Assembly (NCBI GenBank): GCA_023422005.1
Contig: JAEZSC010000031.1
Span: 28,046 to 92,045, forward strand
Origin: Bacillota bacterium
GTDB taxonomy: Bacteria > Bacillota > Clostridia > Christensenellales > UMGS416
DNA length: 64,000 nucleotides
Reading direction: 5' to 3'
Made by a program: the position numbers and the translations under genes
Shown here: one piece after another, positions 1 to 8,339 of the stretch
How positions within the stretch are numbered: the first letter of the stretch is position 1
Layout: each line of letters starts with the position of its first letter
The notes under the pieces: model-generated
Seen by the model: only the letters and a program-made list of their open reading frames with translations
Database searches by the model: none
Told to the model about the DNA's origin: nothing

Positions 1-2
1 GC

Positions 3-44
3 AGCACGAAAACACTGCTGGACTACATCTTTGCGGGAGTGTGA
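3..44 (+). CDS. C-terminal end of an upstream gene, cut by the window edge
   Basis: The open frame entering the window from the left reads STKTLLDYIFAGV and stops with TGA at 42-44. It ends 5 bp before the ATG of the next gene, which suggests an operon with the two sugar-metabolism-like genes downstream. Too little is visible to name the product. Confidence 0.4.
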   Translation, partial: STKTLLDYIFAGV

Positions 45-49
45 AGGAA

Positions 50-1033
50 ATGCCTTATGCGCAGTTTGACCGTTCAAAACTGATTCTGAAGCCTCTGGAC
101 GAACGCGTGCACGACATGGACCGCAGCGAAATGCTGCTGCCCGGCAGCGAGCTGCCCGGCAGCGAGCTGCCCGCATTCTCACACCCGACCATCGATACGC
201 TGGTGCAGCGCATCAAAGCCGCCAAGCAAAAGGGCGCCACAGTGCTGCTGATGATGGGCGCCCACATGATCAAGACCGGCGCATCGCCTCTCCTCATCCC
301 TTTGATGGAACGGGGCTACATCACCCACCTCGCCCTCAACGGCGCCGGCGCCATCCATGATTTCGAGCTGGCGCTGATCGGCGCTACGACCGAGAGCGTT
401 GCCAAGTATATCAGCGAGGGCCAGTTTGGACTGTGGAATGAGACCGGCCGCATCAATGACATCGCAAAGGAGGCCGTTGCCGAGGGCATTGGCCTGGGCG
501 AGGCCCTCGGCCGTACGATCGAACGGGAGCGCCTGCCCTACCGCGAGACGAGCTTGCTGGCCGCCGGCTACCGCTGCAAGGTACCCGTGACGGTACATGT
601 GGGCATCGGCAGCGATATCATCCACGAGCACCCCGGCTGCGACGGCGCGGCGCTTGGCGCGTCGTCCTATAGCGATTTTCTCGTCTACGCCCAAAGCGTC
701 ACGAACTTGGAAGGCGGCGTGTTCCTGAACTTCGGCTCCGCCGTCACAGGCCCCGAGGTGTATCTGAAGTGCCTGTCCATGGCACGCAACGTCGCCCACC
801 AGGAGGGCCGCAAGATCGCCCACTTTACAACGGCCGTATTTGACCTGCTGCCGCTGGAAGGCCAGGATCTGCACACGACGCCGCCCAAGTCCGACGCGCG
901 CTACTATTACCGGCCCTGGAAAACGATATTGGCCCGCACAGTGGCGGATGGCGGCGAAAGCTACTACGTCCAGGGCGAGCACCGGCTTACGGTCAGTGCC
1001 CTCTATCGCGGCCTTACGGGCGGCGAAGGATGA
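50..1033 (+). CDS. Deoxyhypusine-synthase-like protein of unknown role
   Basis: A 327-residue protein. The stretch NGAGAIHDFELALIG resembles the NAD-binding region of deoxyhypusine synthase-fold proteins (COG1899-like). True deoxyhypusine synthase modifies eIF5A, which bacteria lack, so the substrate here is unknown. The start was set at ATG 50 because GGGAG lies about 10 bp upstream; GTG at 41 is an alternative. The gene overlaps or abuts a PfkB-family kinase of the heptose-kinase type, so a role in an activated-sugar or glycan pathway is a reasonable guess but only an inference. An internal 15-bp tandem duplication (about 138-167) makes a repeated PGSEL peptide near residues 32-41. No signal peptide or membrane segment is visible. 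Family assignment rests on motif resemblance only. Confidence 0.6.
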   Translation: MPYAQFDRSKLILKPLDERVHDMDRSEMLLPGSELPGSELPAFSHPTIDTLVQRIKAAKQKGATVLLMMGAHMIKTGASPLLIPLMERGYITHLALNGAGAIHDFELALIGATTESVAKYISEGQFGLWNETGRINDIAKEAVAEGIGLGEALGRTIERERLPYRETSLLAAGYRCKVPVTVHVGIGSDIIHEHPGCDGAALGASSYSDFLVYAQSVTNLEGGVFLNFGSAVTGPEVYLKCLSMARNVAHQEGRKIAHFTTAVFDLLPLEGQDLHTTPPKSDARYYYRPWKTILARTVADGGESYYVQGEHRLTVSALYRGLTGGEG

Positions 1034-1041
1034 GGGCTGCC

Positions 1042-2073
1042 ATGAACGAGACAAGACTTCAGGAAATACTGGCCGGGTTTCCGAAGGTGCGTATCGCCGT
1101 CGTCGGCGACTTCTTCCTGGACAAGCTTCTCCTGATCGACCGTAGGCTGGATGAGCCCTCGCTGGAGACCGGCCTCACGGCTTACCAGGTGACGGGCAAG
1201 CGCATCTCCCCCGGAGCCGCAGGCACCGTAATGAACAACCTCTCCGCCTTGGATATCGGCACGCTTTACGCAGTGGGTTTCCGCGGCGAAGATGGTGAGG
1301 GCTGGGAGCTGGACCAGGGGCTGAAGGCCCGCGGTGTGGACACCCGTTGGCTCACCGTGCGGCGGGACCTTTTCACTCCAACGTACACGAAGCCCCTGTT
1401 TTTGACCGGTGCAGCACCGGTCGAGAGCAACCGCTTGGACATTCGCAACCGGGGCAAGCTGCCTGCCGACCTGGAAGAGCAGATCATCGAGAATTTGCGC
1501 GCCGCAGCGGCCGCTGTCGACGCCATCATTGCGCTGGATCAGGTCATGGAGCGCAACACCGGCGTCGTGACCGACCGCGTACGCATGGAGCTGGAGAACT
1601 TGGGCCGTAAGAATCCGGATCTTATCCTTTTCGCCGACTCCCGAGCCCACTCAATGGAGTTCCGCGGCGTCATTGTCAAGTGCAACCATCTGGAGGCTTA
1701 CAGCGCCGACCACCCGGGCGAATCCAGGGAAGAACCCGGCGACGCCGCTATCCGCCAAAGCGCCGCATCACTGGCCCGGCGCACGGGCAAGTCTGCCTTT
1801 GTCACCTGCGGCGACAGAGGAATCTATACGACTGACGGTCAAACAACAAACCTAGTGCCGGCCATCCGTGTCGATGGACCCGTGGACATCTGCGGCGCAG
1901 GAGATGCTGCCACGTCGGGCATCGTAAGCGCCCTGTGCTGCGGCGCTTCGGTGGAGGAGGCGGCCCTCGTGGGCAACCTGACAGCCAGCATCACGATCAA
2001 ACAGCTGGGTACCACGGGCACGGCCAGCCGGGATCAGATCGCTCAGCAGTTTAAAACGGATCACCGAACATAG
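1042..2073 (+). CDS. PfkB-family carbohydrate kinase, RfaE/HldE kinase-domain-like
   Basis: About 343 residues with the ribokinase (PfkB) fold. The N-terminal strand is VRIAVVGDFFLDKLLL, a glycine-rich substrate segment is RISPGAAGTVMNN, and the C-terminal signature DICGAGDAATSG holds the catalytic Asp and anion hole. The N-terminal layout matches D-glycero-D-manno-heptose-7-phosphate kinase (RfaE/HldE kinase domain) more than fructokinase, but no cytidylyltransferase domain is attached. It is predicted to phosphorylate a sugar or sugar phosphate with ATP in the cytoplasm. An upstream ATG at 1030 overlaps the previous stop; ATG 1042 has GAGGG 5 bp upstream and is preferred. The tight coupling to the deoxyhypusine-synthase-like gene suggests one pathway. 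Confidence 0.75.
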   Translation: MNETRLQEILAGFPKVRIAVVGDFFLDKLLLIDRRLDEPSLETGLTAYQVTGKRISPGAAGTVMNNLSALDIGTLYAVGFRGEDGEGWELDQGLKARGVDTRWLTVRRDLFTPTYTKPLFLTGAAPVESNRLDIRNRGKLPADLEEQIIENLRAAAAAVDAIIALDQVMERNTGVVTDRVRMELENLGRKNPDLILFADSRAHSMEFRGVIVKCNHLEAYSADHPGESREEPGDAAIRQSAASLARRTGKSAFVTCGDRGIYTTDGQTTNLVPAIRVDGPVDICGAGDAATSGIVSALCCGASVEEAALVGNLTASITIKQLGTTGTASRDQIAQQFKTDHRT

Positions 2074-2099
2074 CGTACTCCCACACTCGATATAAGCTT

Positions 2100-2121
2100 G
2101 GCCCCCTCTGCTGAGGGGGCC
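2100..2121 (+). terminator. Hairpin after the PfkB gene
   Basis: GCCCCCTC and GAGGGGGC form an 8-bp GC stem around TGCT, 27 bp after the kinase stop. It lacks a good T tract, so termination strength is uncertain. Confidence 0.4.
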
Positions 2122-2235
2122 TGGCTTTGGTAAGGTGACATGATATGAACTCATGCCTCCGGTTTTATATAGCGAAGATGGCTGGGTGCTGTATGGCCTT
2201 GCGGCAGACCGTGTACCGGATCGCGTTTTTACTCT

Positions 2236-3342
2236 TCACGTCCTGCCAGATGGTACATCTCTTTCGCCCTTTGCTCTCCTGAACATCATCCACCCCGGCA
2301 GGAGTCTGGCGCCACCCTTATCCCGTATCGCAAGGACAACGCTCTGAAGCAATATGAAGAAGCACAGCATAAGCCCGGTGGTGATGCTCTGCCAATAGGG
2401 CTCTCTTAGCCCCGAGGCGACCACGATGTTGTTGATGGTCTTGAGGGACAGCACCCCGAAGAGCGTACCGATGACGTTGCCCACACCGCCGCTGAGCAAT
2501 GTGCCGCCGATGATGGATGCTGCGATGGCCTGCATTTCCGCGGCCGTGGCATTGGAGGCATTCCCCGCGCCGGTATGCAGTAGATAGACAAACCCGCCGA
2601 TCCCCGAAAGCAATCCGCACAGCAAATAGGAATAGAACATCGTGCGCTTCACATTGATGCCCAGCATAAGCGCGCTTTGCCGATTGCCTCCAACCGCATA
2701 GAGGTTACGCCCAAATCGCGTCCACCTAAGAACAACAAATATGGCCAATACGCAAGCGATGGCGATGAGTACACCAGGTTCAATTCTGGCGTCGATAAAA
2801 TTGCCGGCCTTGCCATAATAGCCGATGCCCGGCAGGCTGATTCGGAATTCCTTCAGCGCTACAAAGGCTCCTTGCTCCGCCGTGCGCGGAACCGCGCTGA
2901 CGATGGTCGTCATGCCCCTGGCGAAGAACATTCCAGCCAACGTGACGATGAACGGCTGTATGTCCAAATACGCAATCAACACCCCCTGCAGCAATCCAAA
3001 AGCCAGCCCAATGCCCAAGGCCATACCCAGAGAACCGATCACGCTGCCGCTATGATCATCCAGGTACACCACGCACGCCATGGTCACCAGCGCGGTGATG
3101 CCTCCCACCGAAATATCGATGCCGCCGGCTATCATGACCACCGTCAATCCGCAAGAAATCACAATCAAAAAGGCGTTGTTATTGAAAATATCCAGGAACT
3201 GCTGCGGATTGCGAAAACCGCTGCCCCATACGAGCATGGCCAAAACATACATGCCCACGAAGGTGCAGATGGTGATGGTCAACAGCAAGTTCGTGTTGGA
3301 AATCGGCTCTCTGGGTTTCCTCCCCAAGATCCCGGAAAACAA
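2236..3342 (-). CDS. yjfF: Sugar ABC transporter permease, YjfF type
   Basis: A 368-residue polytopic membrane protein of the BPD_transp_2 (RbsC-like) family. Hydrophobic segments begin around residues 18-40 and 57-95, and the family motif GGIDISVGG sits at about residues 72-80. It follows a second permease, an ATPase and a binding protein in the order ytfQ-ytfR-ytfT-yjfF. That order matches the E. coli galactofuranose importer, in which YtfT and YjfF form the membrane channel. The start is a TTG at 3342 with a poor ribosome binding site; translational coupling with ytfT (20 bp upstream) may help. It is about 35 residues longer than E. coli YjfF. The substrate is inferred from gene order and similarity; another furanose or sugar is possible. 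Confidence 0.85.
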   Translation of the reverse strand: MFSGILGRKPREPISNTNLLLTITICTFVGMYVLAMLVWGSGFRNPQQFLDIFNNNAFLIVISCGLTVVMIAGGIDISVGGITALVTMACVVYLDDHSGSVIGSLGMALGIGLAFGLLQGVLIAYLDIQPFIVTLAGMFFARGMTTIVSAVPRTAEQGAFVALKEFRISLPGIGYYGKAGNFIDARIEPGVLIAIACVLAIFVVLRWTRFGRNLYAVGGNRQSALMLGINVKRTMFYSYLLCGLLSGIGGFVYLLHTGAGNASNATAAEMQAIAASIIGGTLLSGGVGNVIGTLFGVLSLKTINNIVVASGLREPYWQSITTGLMLCFFILLQSVVLAIRDKGGARLLPGWMMFRRAKGERDVPSGRT

Positions 3343-3362
3343 ACTGCTTTTCTTTCGTCATA

Positions 3363-4439
3363 TCATTCATTCTCCGTCAGATTCGCAGTTCTTCTATGGT
3401 TTGCTTGTTTGAACAGCCTGTCCCTTAACAGAATGGCATACTCCTTGATCACGGGAGAGCCTATGACCACGATGGCAATGATCACGATGGCCTTGCAAGC
3501 CTTGATCGACGTGGAGGGTACCTTCATGGCATACAGCGTGGTCGTCAGCGCTTGAATCACATATGCCCCGATAACAGAGCCGGTCAGGCTGAATTTGCCG
3601 CCGGCCAGCGCATTGCCGCCGATGGCGACGGCCAGAATTGCATCCATCTCAATATCCAGCAGCAGGGTCTCATGGTTGATCAACCCGATACGGCTGACAC
3701 CGATGGCCCCGGCCATCGCAGTGCAGACGCCCAGTATCATAAATGTGATCAGCTTGATCCAAACGGCGTTGATGCCGTTGAGGCGGGAGGATTTCTCGTT
3801 GATCCCCACCGCTTGCGTATACAACCCGAGGTTGGTAAACCGCAAGACAAGGGACACGATTGCGCCGAATAACATGACGATCAAAATAGGCGTTGGTATG
3901 GGGATGCCGGGAATGAAACCGCCGATATACCCCAGCAGAGGGCTGGATACAGTAGGCGTTGCTCCGCCGTTGATCCAGTATGCGATGGAGCGACCGGCTG
4001 TAAATAAAATCAGCGTGGCGATCATCGGCTGGATTTTGAATGCCGCGACCAACGTGCCATTGAAGGCGCCAAATACCAACGCCACCGCGCAGCTTGCCAA
4101 AAAGGCCACCAGGATGATGGGCATCGTGATGGCATTCTCGCGCAGCACGCGCACAAACACGCTGCCGGCGATGGCCGCCGCCGCGCCTACGCTAATATCT
4201 TGTCCTTTGGACGATGCGGTGACCAGCGTCATGCCGATTGCCAGAATGGCAAGCTCCGACGCGCCGTTGAGGATGCTGATGACATTGCCGGAAAGAACGG
4301 TATTCCCTTCGTTGTTGGTAGCAATGATGACGGAAAAGAAACCGATATCCCGGATCAGATTGAACACAATCAGCAAAAAAAGTGCGGTTAGCGGGACCAG
4401 CAATTGGGACCTCGCAAGTTTCTCCAACCCCTTAGCCAT
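3363..4439 (-). CDS. ytfT: Sugar ABC transporter permease, YtfT type
   Basis: A 358-residue membrane protein of the same permease family as its downstream neighbour. The first membrane span is near residues 14-30, and the conserved motif GQDISVG lies at residues 79-85. YtfT-type permeases carry GQDISVG where YjfF-type ones carry GGIDISVG, which supports the separate naming. The ATG at 4439 overlaps the last codons of the ATPase gene by 8 bp, and its ribosome binding site lies inside that gene, so the two are translationally coupled. It should form the inner-membrane channel together with YjfF. Confidence 0.87.
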   Translation of the reverse strand: MAKGLEKLARSQLLVPLTALFLLIVFNLIRDIGFFSVIIATNNEGNTVLSGNVISILNGASELAILAIGMTLVTASSKGQDISVGAAAAIAGSVFVRVLRENAITMPIILVAFLASCAVALVFGAFNGTLVAAFKIQPMIATLILFTAGRSIAYWINGGATPTVSSPLLGYIGGFIPGIPIPTPILIVMLFGAIVSLVLRFTNLGLYTQAVGINEKSSRLNGINAVWIKLITFMILGVCTAMAGAIGVSRIGLINHETLLLDIEMDAILAVAIGGNALAGGKFSLTGSVIGAYVIQALTTTLYAMKVPSTSIKACKAIVIIAIVVIGSPVIKEYAILLRDRLFKQANHRRTANLTENE

Positions 4440-5958
4440 TTCCAGTCGCCTCCCCCGCTATCGTGTGCATAATCTGCGCCTGTGTCATGTCCTCTCCCCG
4501 CAATTCGCCCACGATCTTGCGGTCTCGCATCACGATAAGCCGCGAGCAGGTACGAAGCATCTCCTCAATTTCAGATGAAATAAATGTTACGCTGACGCCG
4601 TCCTCGGCGAGTTTGAGCACCAGCTTTTGAATTTCCATTTTAGTACCTACATCGATGCCTCGGGTGGGTTCATCCAGTATCAAGTACTTGGGGTTTGTCA
4701 GCAGCCAGCGGGCAAGTATAGCCTTTTGCTGATTCCCTCCAGACAGCGATCGAATGGGGGTATCTATAGAGGCCGTTTTGATGCCCAGCAACTTGATATA
4801 CTCCTGGGCAAAGGCTTCTGCCTCCACCCTGGAGAACGGACGGAAGAAACCCCGCATGACCTGCAAGGCCAGTATGATGTTCTCTCGCACAGACAAATCC
4901 TCGATGACGCCGTCCTGCTTTCTATCCTCGGGCAAATAGCCAATGCCCTGCTTCATGGCATCCTTGGGCTTGGCGATTTTCACGTCCCTGCCACAGACCC
5001 GCACCCTGCCGCCGGTGATTTTATCGGCGCCGAAGATGGCCCGCACGCTTTCGCTGCGTCCGGAGCCCAGCAGCCCCGTAAAGCCATTGACTTCTCCCTT
5101 GCCGGTCTTGAAGTTAAAGGGCTGCGCGCCCTGGGCACTGCACAAGCCAAAGGCCTCAAAAACCGGGGTCTCCTCTGCCTTGGCCAGGGTGGTCTTTCGG
5201 TCCTTCATCTGCGAAATGTCATCCAGCGCCTTGCCCATCATCTTGGCGATGAGCTCTACCCGCGGCAGTTCCTTGACTTCGTACTCTCCCACCTGTTCTC
5301 CATTGCGCAATACCGTGATCCTGTCGCAGATCTCGTACACTTGCTCCAAAAAATGTGTGATAAAAATGATACCGACCCCGCGGGCCTTGAGCTCCCGCAT
5401 CAGAGAAAAGAGTTTGGCTACCTCATACTCATCCAGCGAAGATGTGGGCTCGTCCAGGATCAGCACCTTGCAGTCCATATCCACCGCGCGGGCAATGGCC
5501 ACCATTTGCTGTACCGCCAGCGAGCATGTGCCCAGTTGCTGGGTGGCGCGAGCGGGGATGTACAATTTGGCCAGAATCTCCGCCGTCCTCTTCTCCATGG
5601 CGCGCCAGTGCACAAAACGGTGCTTTCCCCGGCCTATGGAGATATTCTCCGCCACCGTAAGGTTTGGGCAAAGGGTGATCTCCTGATACACCGTGCTGAT
5701 GCCCAGATTCTGAGCCTCCTGCGGCGATTTGATGGAGATGTCTTTGGGATTGCCCGCGAGGTAGATCTGCCCGAAATCCTTGGGATGCACGCCGGTCAAC
5801 ACCTTGATCAAGGTTGACTTTCCGGCCCCGTTTTCCCCCATCAAGGCGTGGACTTCCCCCTGGCGGAGGGTGAAATCCACATTCCGCAGCGCGCGTACGC
5901 CGGGGAATGCCTTGCAGATTTGTTTCATGGATAACACGATGTCGTTTTGCACAGCCAC
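4432..5958 (-). CDS. ytfR: Sugar ABC transporter ATP-binding protein, two NBDs, YtfR type
   Basis: A 508-residue protein with two tandem ABC domains, as in RbsA/MglA/YtfR. The first domain has Walker A GENGAGKST at residues 41-49 and Walker B VLILDEPTSSLD. The second has the degenerate P-loop GLLGSGRSES, the signature LSGGNQQK and Walker B YLILDEPTRGID. One degenerate site is normal for this group. It energises uptake through YtfT/YjfF. The start is a GTG at 5958 shortly after GAAGGA; a GTG two codons later is equally possible. It lies 119 bp downstream of ytfQ and overlaps ytfT by 8 bp. Confidence 0.9.
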   Translation of the reverse strand: MAVQNDIVLSMKQICKAFPGVRALRNVDFTLRQGEVHALMGENGAGKSTLIKVLTGVHPKDFGQIYLAGNPKDISIKSPQEAQNLGISTVYQEITLCPNLTVAENISIGRGKHRFVHWRAMEKRTAEILAKLYIPARATQQLGTCSLAVQQMVAIARAVDMDCKVLILDEPTSSLDEYEVAKLFSLMRELKARGVGIIFITHFLEQVYEICDRITVLRNGEQVGEYEVKELPRVELIAKMMGKALDDISQMKDRKTTLAKAEETPVFEAFGLCSAQGAQPFNFKTGKGEVNGFTGLLGSGRSESVRAIFGADKITGGRVRVCGRDVKIAKPKDAMKQGIGYLPEDRKQDGVIEDLSVRENIILALQVMRGFFRPFSRVEAEAFAQEYIKLLGIKTASIDTPIRSLSGGNQQKAILARWLLTNPKYLILDEPTRGIDVGTKMEIQKLVLKLAEDGVSVTFISSEIEEMLRTCSRLIVMRDRKIVGELRGEDMTQAQIMHTIAGEATGNG

Positions 5959-6077
5959 CCATCCTTCTACGTATGGAAATGATTCTCAAAGATGGCGGTG
6001 CGTATATGGGGACATTGTCCACATACACCGCACCGCGCATACAGGGAGTATTCGTTCGAAACTCGGGCAACTACCGG

Positions 6078-7085
6078 TTATTCTCCCAGGCCGTAGGTAT
6101 CGATGTCCGCCTGAGTGATGCTCTTGGCATCAAAGCCACGCTCCTTGGAAATGACCTTCTTCTCCGGCAGCGTCTTGCCGGCTTCCAGATCCTTGATCAT
6201 GCCTTCGATGACGGAAGCCTGGAAGGGGCTGCACTGTCCATCGTAGTTCCATTTGCCAGCCAGCAATTCCCGCAGGGCCCACTTGTTGCAGTCAAAGCCC
6301 ATGACAATGACATCCTTGCCCACGCCGTGGGTGATACCCGCTGCATCCAGCGCCGCAACAGCGCCCTTGGCCATACCATCGTTCTCGGCGTAGATCACGT
6401 TGAACTTCTCGCCGGAGTTGATGACAGACTCTACAATTTTCTTGGCTTCCGCTTCATCCCAGGTGGCGGTTTGCTGCACAACCTTGGTCATGGTGCCGGC
6501 GGCAAACTCCTTGTCCAGTGCGGCAGTGCGGCCGATTTGCGCATCACTGCCCATTGCGCCCTGGATATGGATGACATTATAGGAGGGCAGCTTCTGCGCC
6601 TTGAGCCAATCCACAGCGGTTGTGCCTTCGTTTGCCATGTTGGAGACGACGGCGGCTTCATACAGGCTCTCGTCGGCTTTGAGCATACGGTCGAAGAGGA
6701 ACACCTTGACGCCCGCTTCCTTGGCGCTCTTCAGCACGGAATCCCAACCATCGGTGGCAGCGGCCGAGATCAAAAGGTAATCCACGCCGTTGGTGATGAA
6801 CTGGGAGGCGGCATTCAGTTGCTCATCGTTCTTCAGGCTGTAGAAGGTGGAAACCGAATATCCGTTGGCCTGCGTGAAGACCTTTTCAAAATCTGCCACA
6901 TTTGCCGCGCGGTATCCGGATTCGGAGGGCGGATTGTTTACGATGCCGATCTTAATTTGCTTTCCGGCCGGGGCCTGGGATGCCGCGGCCTTGGAGGCGG
7001 TGGCGGCCACCGGCGGTGTAGCCGTGCATGCAGCCATCGCAAGAATCAAAACGGCGACAACGAGTACGCCAAAGAGCTTTTTCAT
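6078..7085 (-). CDS. ytfQ: Galactofuranose-type sugar-binding lipoprotein, YtfQ type
   Basis: A 335-residue periplasmic-binding protein of the type I (RbsB-like) family. The N terminus is a lipoprotein signal: MKKLF, a hydrophobic core and the lipobox LAMAAC with the cysteine at residue 20. In Gram-positives this anchors it outside the membrane. The mature part has typical elements such as IGIVNNPPSESGYR, IQGAMGSDAQIGRTAALD and VIYAENDGMAKGAVAALD. It delivers the sugar to YtfT/YjfF/YtfR. Its own promoter lies at 7139-7167 and a terminator of the preceding operon lies upstream, so it can be expressed separately and strongly, as is usual for binding proteins. Confidence 0.9.
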   Translation of the reverse strand: MKKLFGVLVVAVLILAMAACTATPPVAATASKAAASQAPAGKQIKIGIVNNPPSESGYRAANVADFEKVFTQANGYSVSTFYSLKNDEQLNAASQFITNGVDYLLISAAATDGWDSVLKSAKEAGVKVFLFDRMLKADESLYEAAVVSNMANEGTTAVDWLKAQKLPSYNVIHIQGAMGSDAQIGRTAALDKEFAAGTMTKVVQQTATWDEAEAKKIVESVINSGEKFNVIYAENDGMAKGAVAALDAAGITHGVGKDVIVMGFDCNKWALRELLAGKWNYDGQCSPFQASVIEGMIKDLEAGKTLPEKKVISKERGFDAKSITQADIDTYGLGE

Positions 7086-7138
7086 ACTTTGGTCTCCCTT
7101 TCATTTTCGCATGTTGAAGGTACCCTCTGTTCGTGATT

Positions 7139-7167
7139 TTTATATCATACAGCCAAACATCTATCAA
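7139..7167 (-). promoter_or_regulatory. Predicted sigma-A promoter of ytfQ
   Basis: On the minus strand TTGATA (7162-7167) and TATAAA (7139-7144) are separated by exactly 17 bp, about 50 bp upstream of the ytfQ ATG. An inverted repeat GGTTA...TAACC (7206-7221) lies further upstream and could bind the AraC-type regulator encoded in the same cluster. Confidence 0.6.
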
Positions 7168-7280
7168 TATATTTGGATTATTTGCATAGATAAACCAACC
7201 ATCCCGGTTAACTTGCTAACCCCATGGCGCATTCTGTCGAATTGGTTTTGTTCGTTTTGTAGGTTTTCAAACACTGGGAG

Positions 7281-7311
7281 TAAAAAAACCACCGCCGCAA
7301 AAGCGGCGGTG
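7281..7311 (-). terminator. Intrinsic terminator after the sensor solute-binding gene
   Basis: Read on the minus strand, CACCGCCGC TTTT GCGGCGGTG is followed by a run of seven T. It lies 33 bp after the stop of the 7344-8339 gene and separates the sensory operon from ytfQ. Confidence 0.9.
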
Positions 7312-7343
7312 TACTTGAAGCATCCTCAGCGTCACGTTCTTCT

Positions 7344-8339
7344 TCAATACCCTCGGTGTTCGATCAAGTTGCGGGTGATGGAACGGTAATCGAACTGGGT
7401 TTCATCGATGTACCGTTTGCGCTCCACGGCACGACCCTGCTGCAGCTGCTGTATAATATCGCTGACATAGGGGCCTTGCAGCGGGTTGCACTCCACATTG
7501 AGTGCGATCTTGCCGTCCAGGCAATATTTCAGCCCCAGCTTTGTGGCGTCAAAGGAGATGACGATCACGCCGTCGTCGACATTGCATTTCATCCCCGCCT
7601 CTTCCATGGCGTCGATGGCGCCCAGCGCCTCGCCATCATTCTCACAGTATACAACATCGATATCCTGCGTCCGTTTCAATATGGAACCCATCACCTCGTA
7701 GGCCTTGGCCCGGGTGAAATCCCCGCACTCCTGGGCGATCCGCGTCCAACTCGCGTGGCGCTGAATCACCTGATCCAAGGCGGCGGTACGGCCGATCTGC
7801 GCGGAAGAGCCGATGGTCCCTTGTATGTGCACGATGTGGATGGGCTCGTTTGTTCTGCCCTGCTTCTCCAACTGATCTTCCAGCCACCGGGCCGCCTTTT
7901 CCCCTTCACTGCGGAAGTCCGACCCCACAAAGGCGCTATACAGGCTTTCGTCCGCCACCTGAATGTCTCTGTCGATCACGATCACCGGTATGCCGGCCTC
8001 CTTGGCCTCTTGCAATATCGAATCCCATCCCGTTTCCACCCTGGGTGAAAACACGATATAGTCCACCCCTTGTTGGATGAAATTGCGAATGGCCCTAATC
8101 TGGTTCTCTTGCATATTGCGGGCGTCATCGAACAGCAGTTCATAGCCGTTGTCTTCATTGAGCGCCGCTTTCACGCTTTCCGTGTTGGCAACACGCCACT
8201 CCGACTCCGCGCCGACCTGAGAAAACTCCACAACAATCAGATTATCCTTGGCGGCTTTTGACACCGGCTGTTGGCTATGCGAACAGCCGCAGAGCAAAAC
8301 CGACAGGCAGATGGCTGCCGCCAACAGTTTACTGATCAT
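7344..8339 (-). CDS. Solute-binding lipoprotein, probable extracellular sensor partner of the histidine kinase
   Basis: A 331-residue type I periplasmic-binding-fold lipoprotein with the signal LAAAICLSVLLCGC, where the lipobox Cys is at residue 19. It is clearly related to the YtfQ-type protein next door: both carry an IQGxxGSxAQIGRTAALD segment and a VxYxENDGxAxGA(I/V)xAxxxAG segment. Its start overlaps the stop of the histidine-kinase gene by 4 bp, and a terminator separates it from the transporter genes. The gene order regulator-kinase-binding protein resembles systems where a binding protein reports sugar occupancy to a LytS/YesM-type kinase, such as XylFII-LytS of Clostridium. Sensing rather than transport is therefore inferred. 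It could still feed the YtfRT/YjfF transporter as a second binding protein. Confidence 0.8.
   Translation of the reverse strand: MISKLLAAAICLSVLLCGCSHSQQPVSKAAKDNLIVVEFSQVGAESEWRVANTESVKAALNEDNGYELLFDDARNMQENQIRAIRNFIQQGVDYIVFSPRVETGWDSILQEAKEAGIPVIVIDRDIQVADESLYSAFVGSDFRSEGEKAARWLEDQLEKQGRTNEPIHIVHIQGTIGSSAQIGRTAALDQVIQRHASWTRIAQECGDFTRAKAYEVMGSILKRTQDIDVVYCENDGEALGAIDAMEEAGMKCNVDDGVIVISFDATKLGLKYCLDGKIALNVECNPLQGPYVSDIIQQLQQGRAVERKRYIDETQFDYRSITRNLIEHRGY

Noticed and set aside
179..1054. Long frame antisense to the first gene
   Set aside because: It is a mirror of a high-GC coding sequence; the sense strand has the recognisable protein and ribosome binding site. The same holds for long antisense frames at 4627-5817, 9775-11409, 30564-32648 and 61966-63807.
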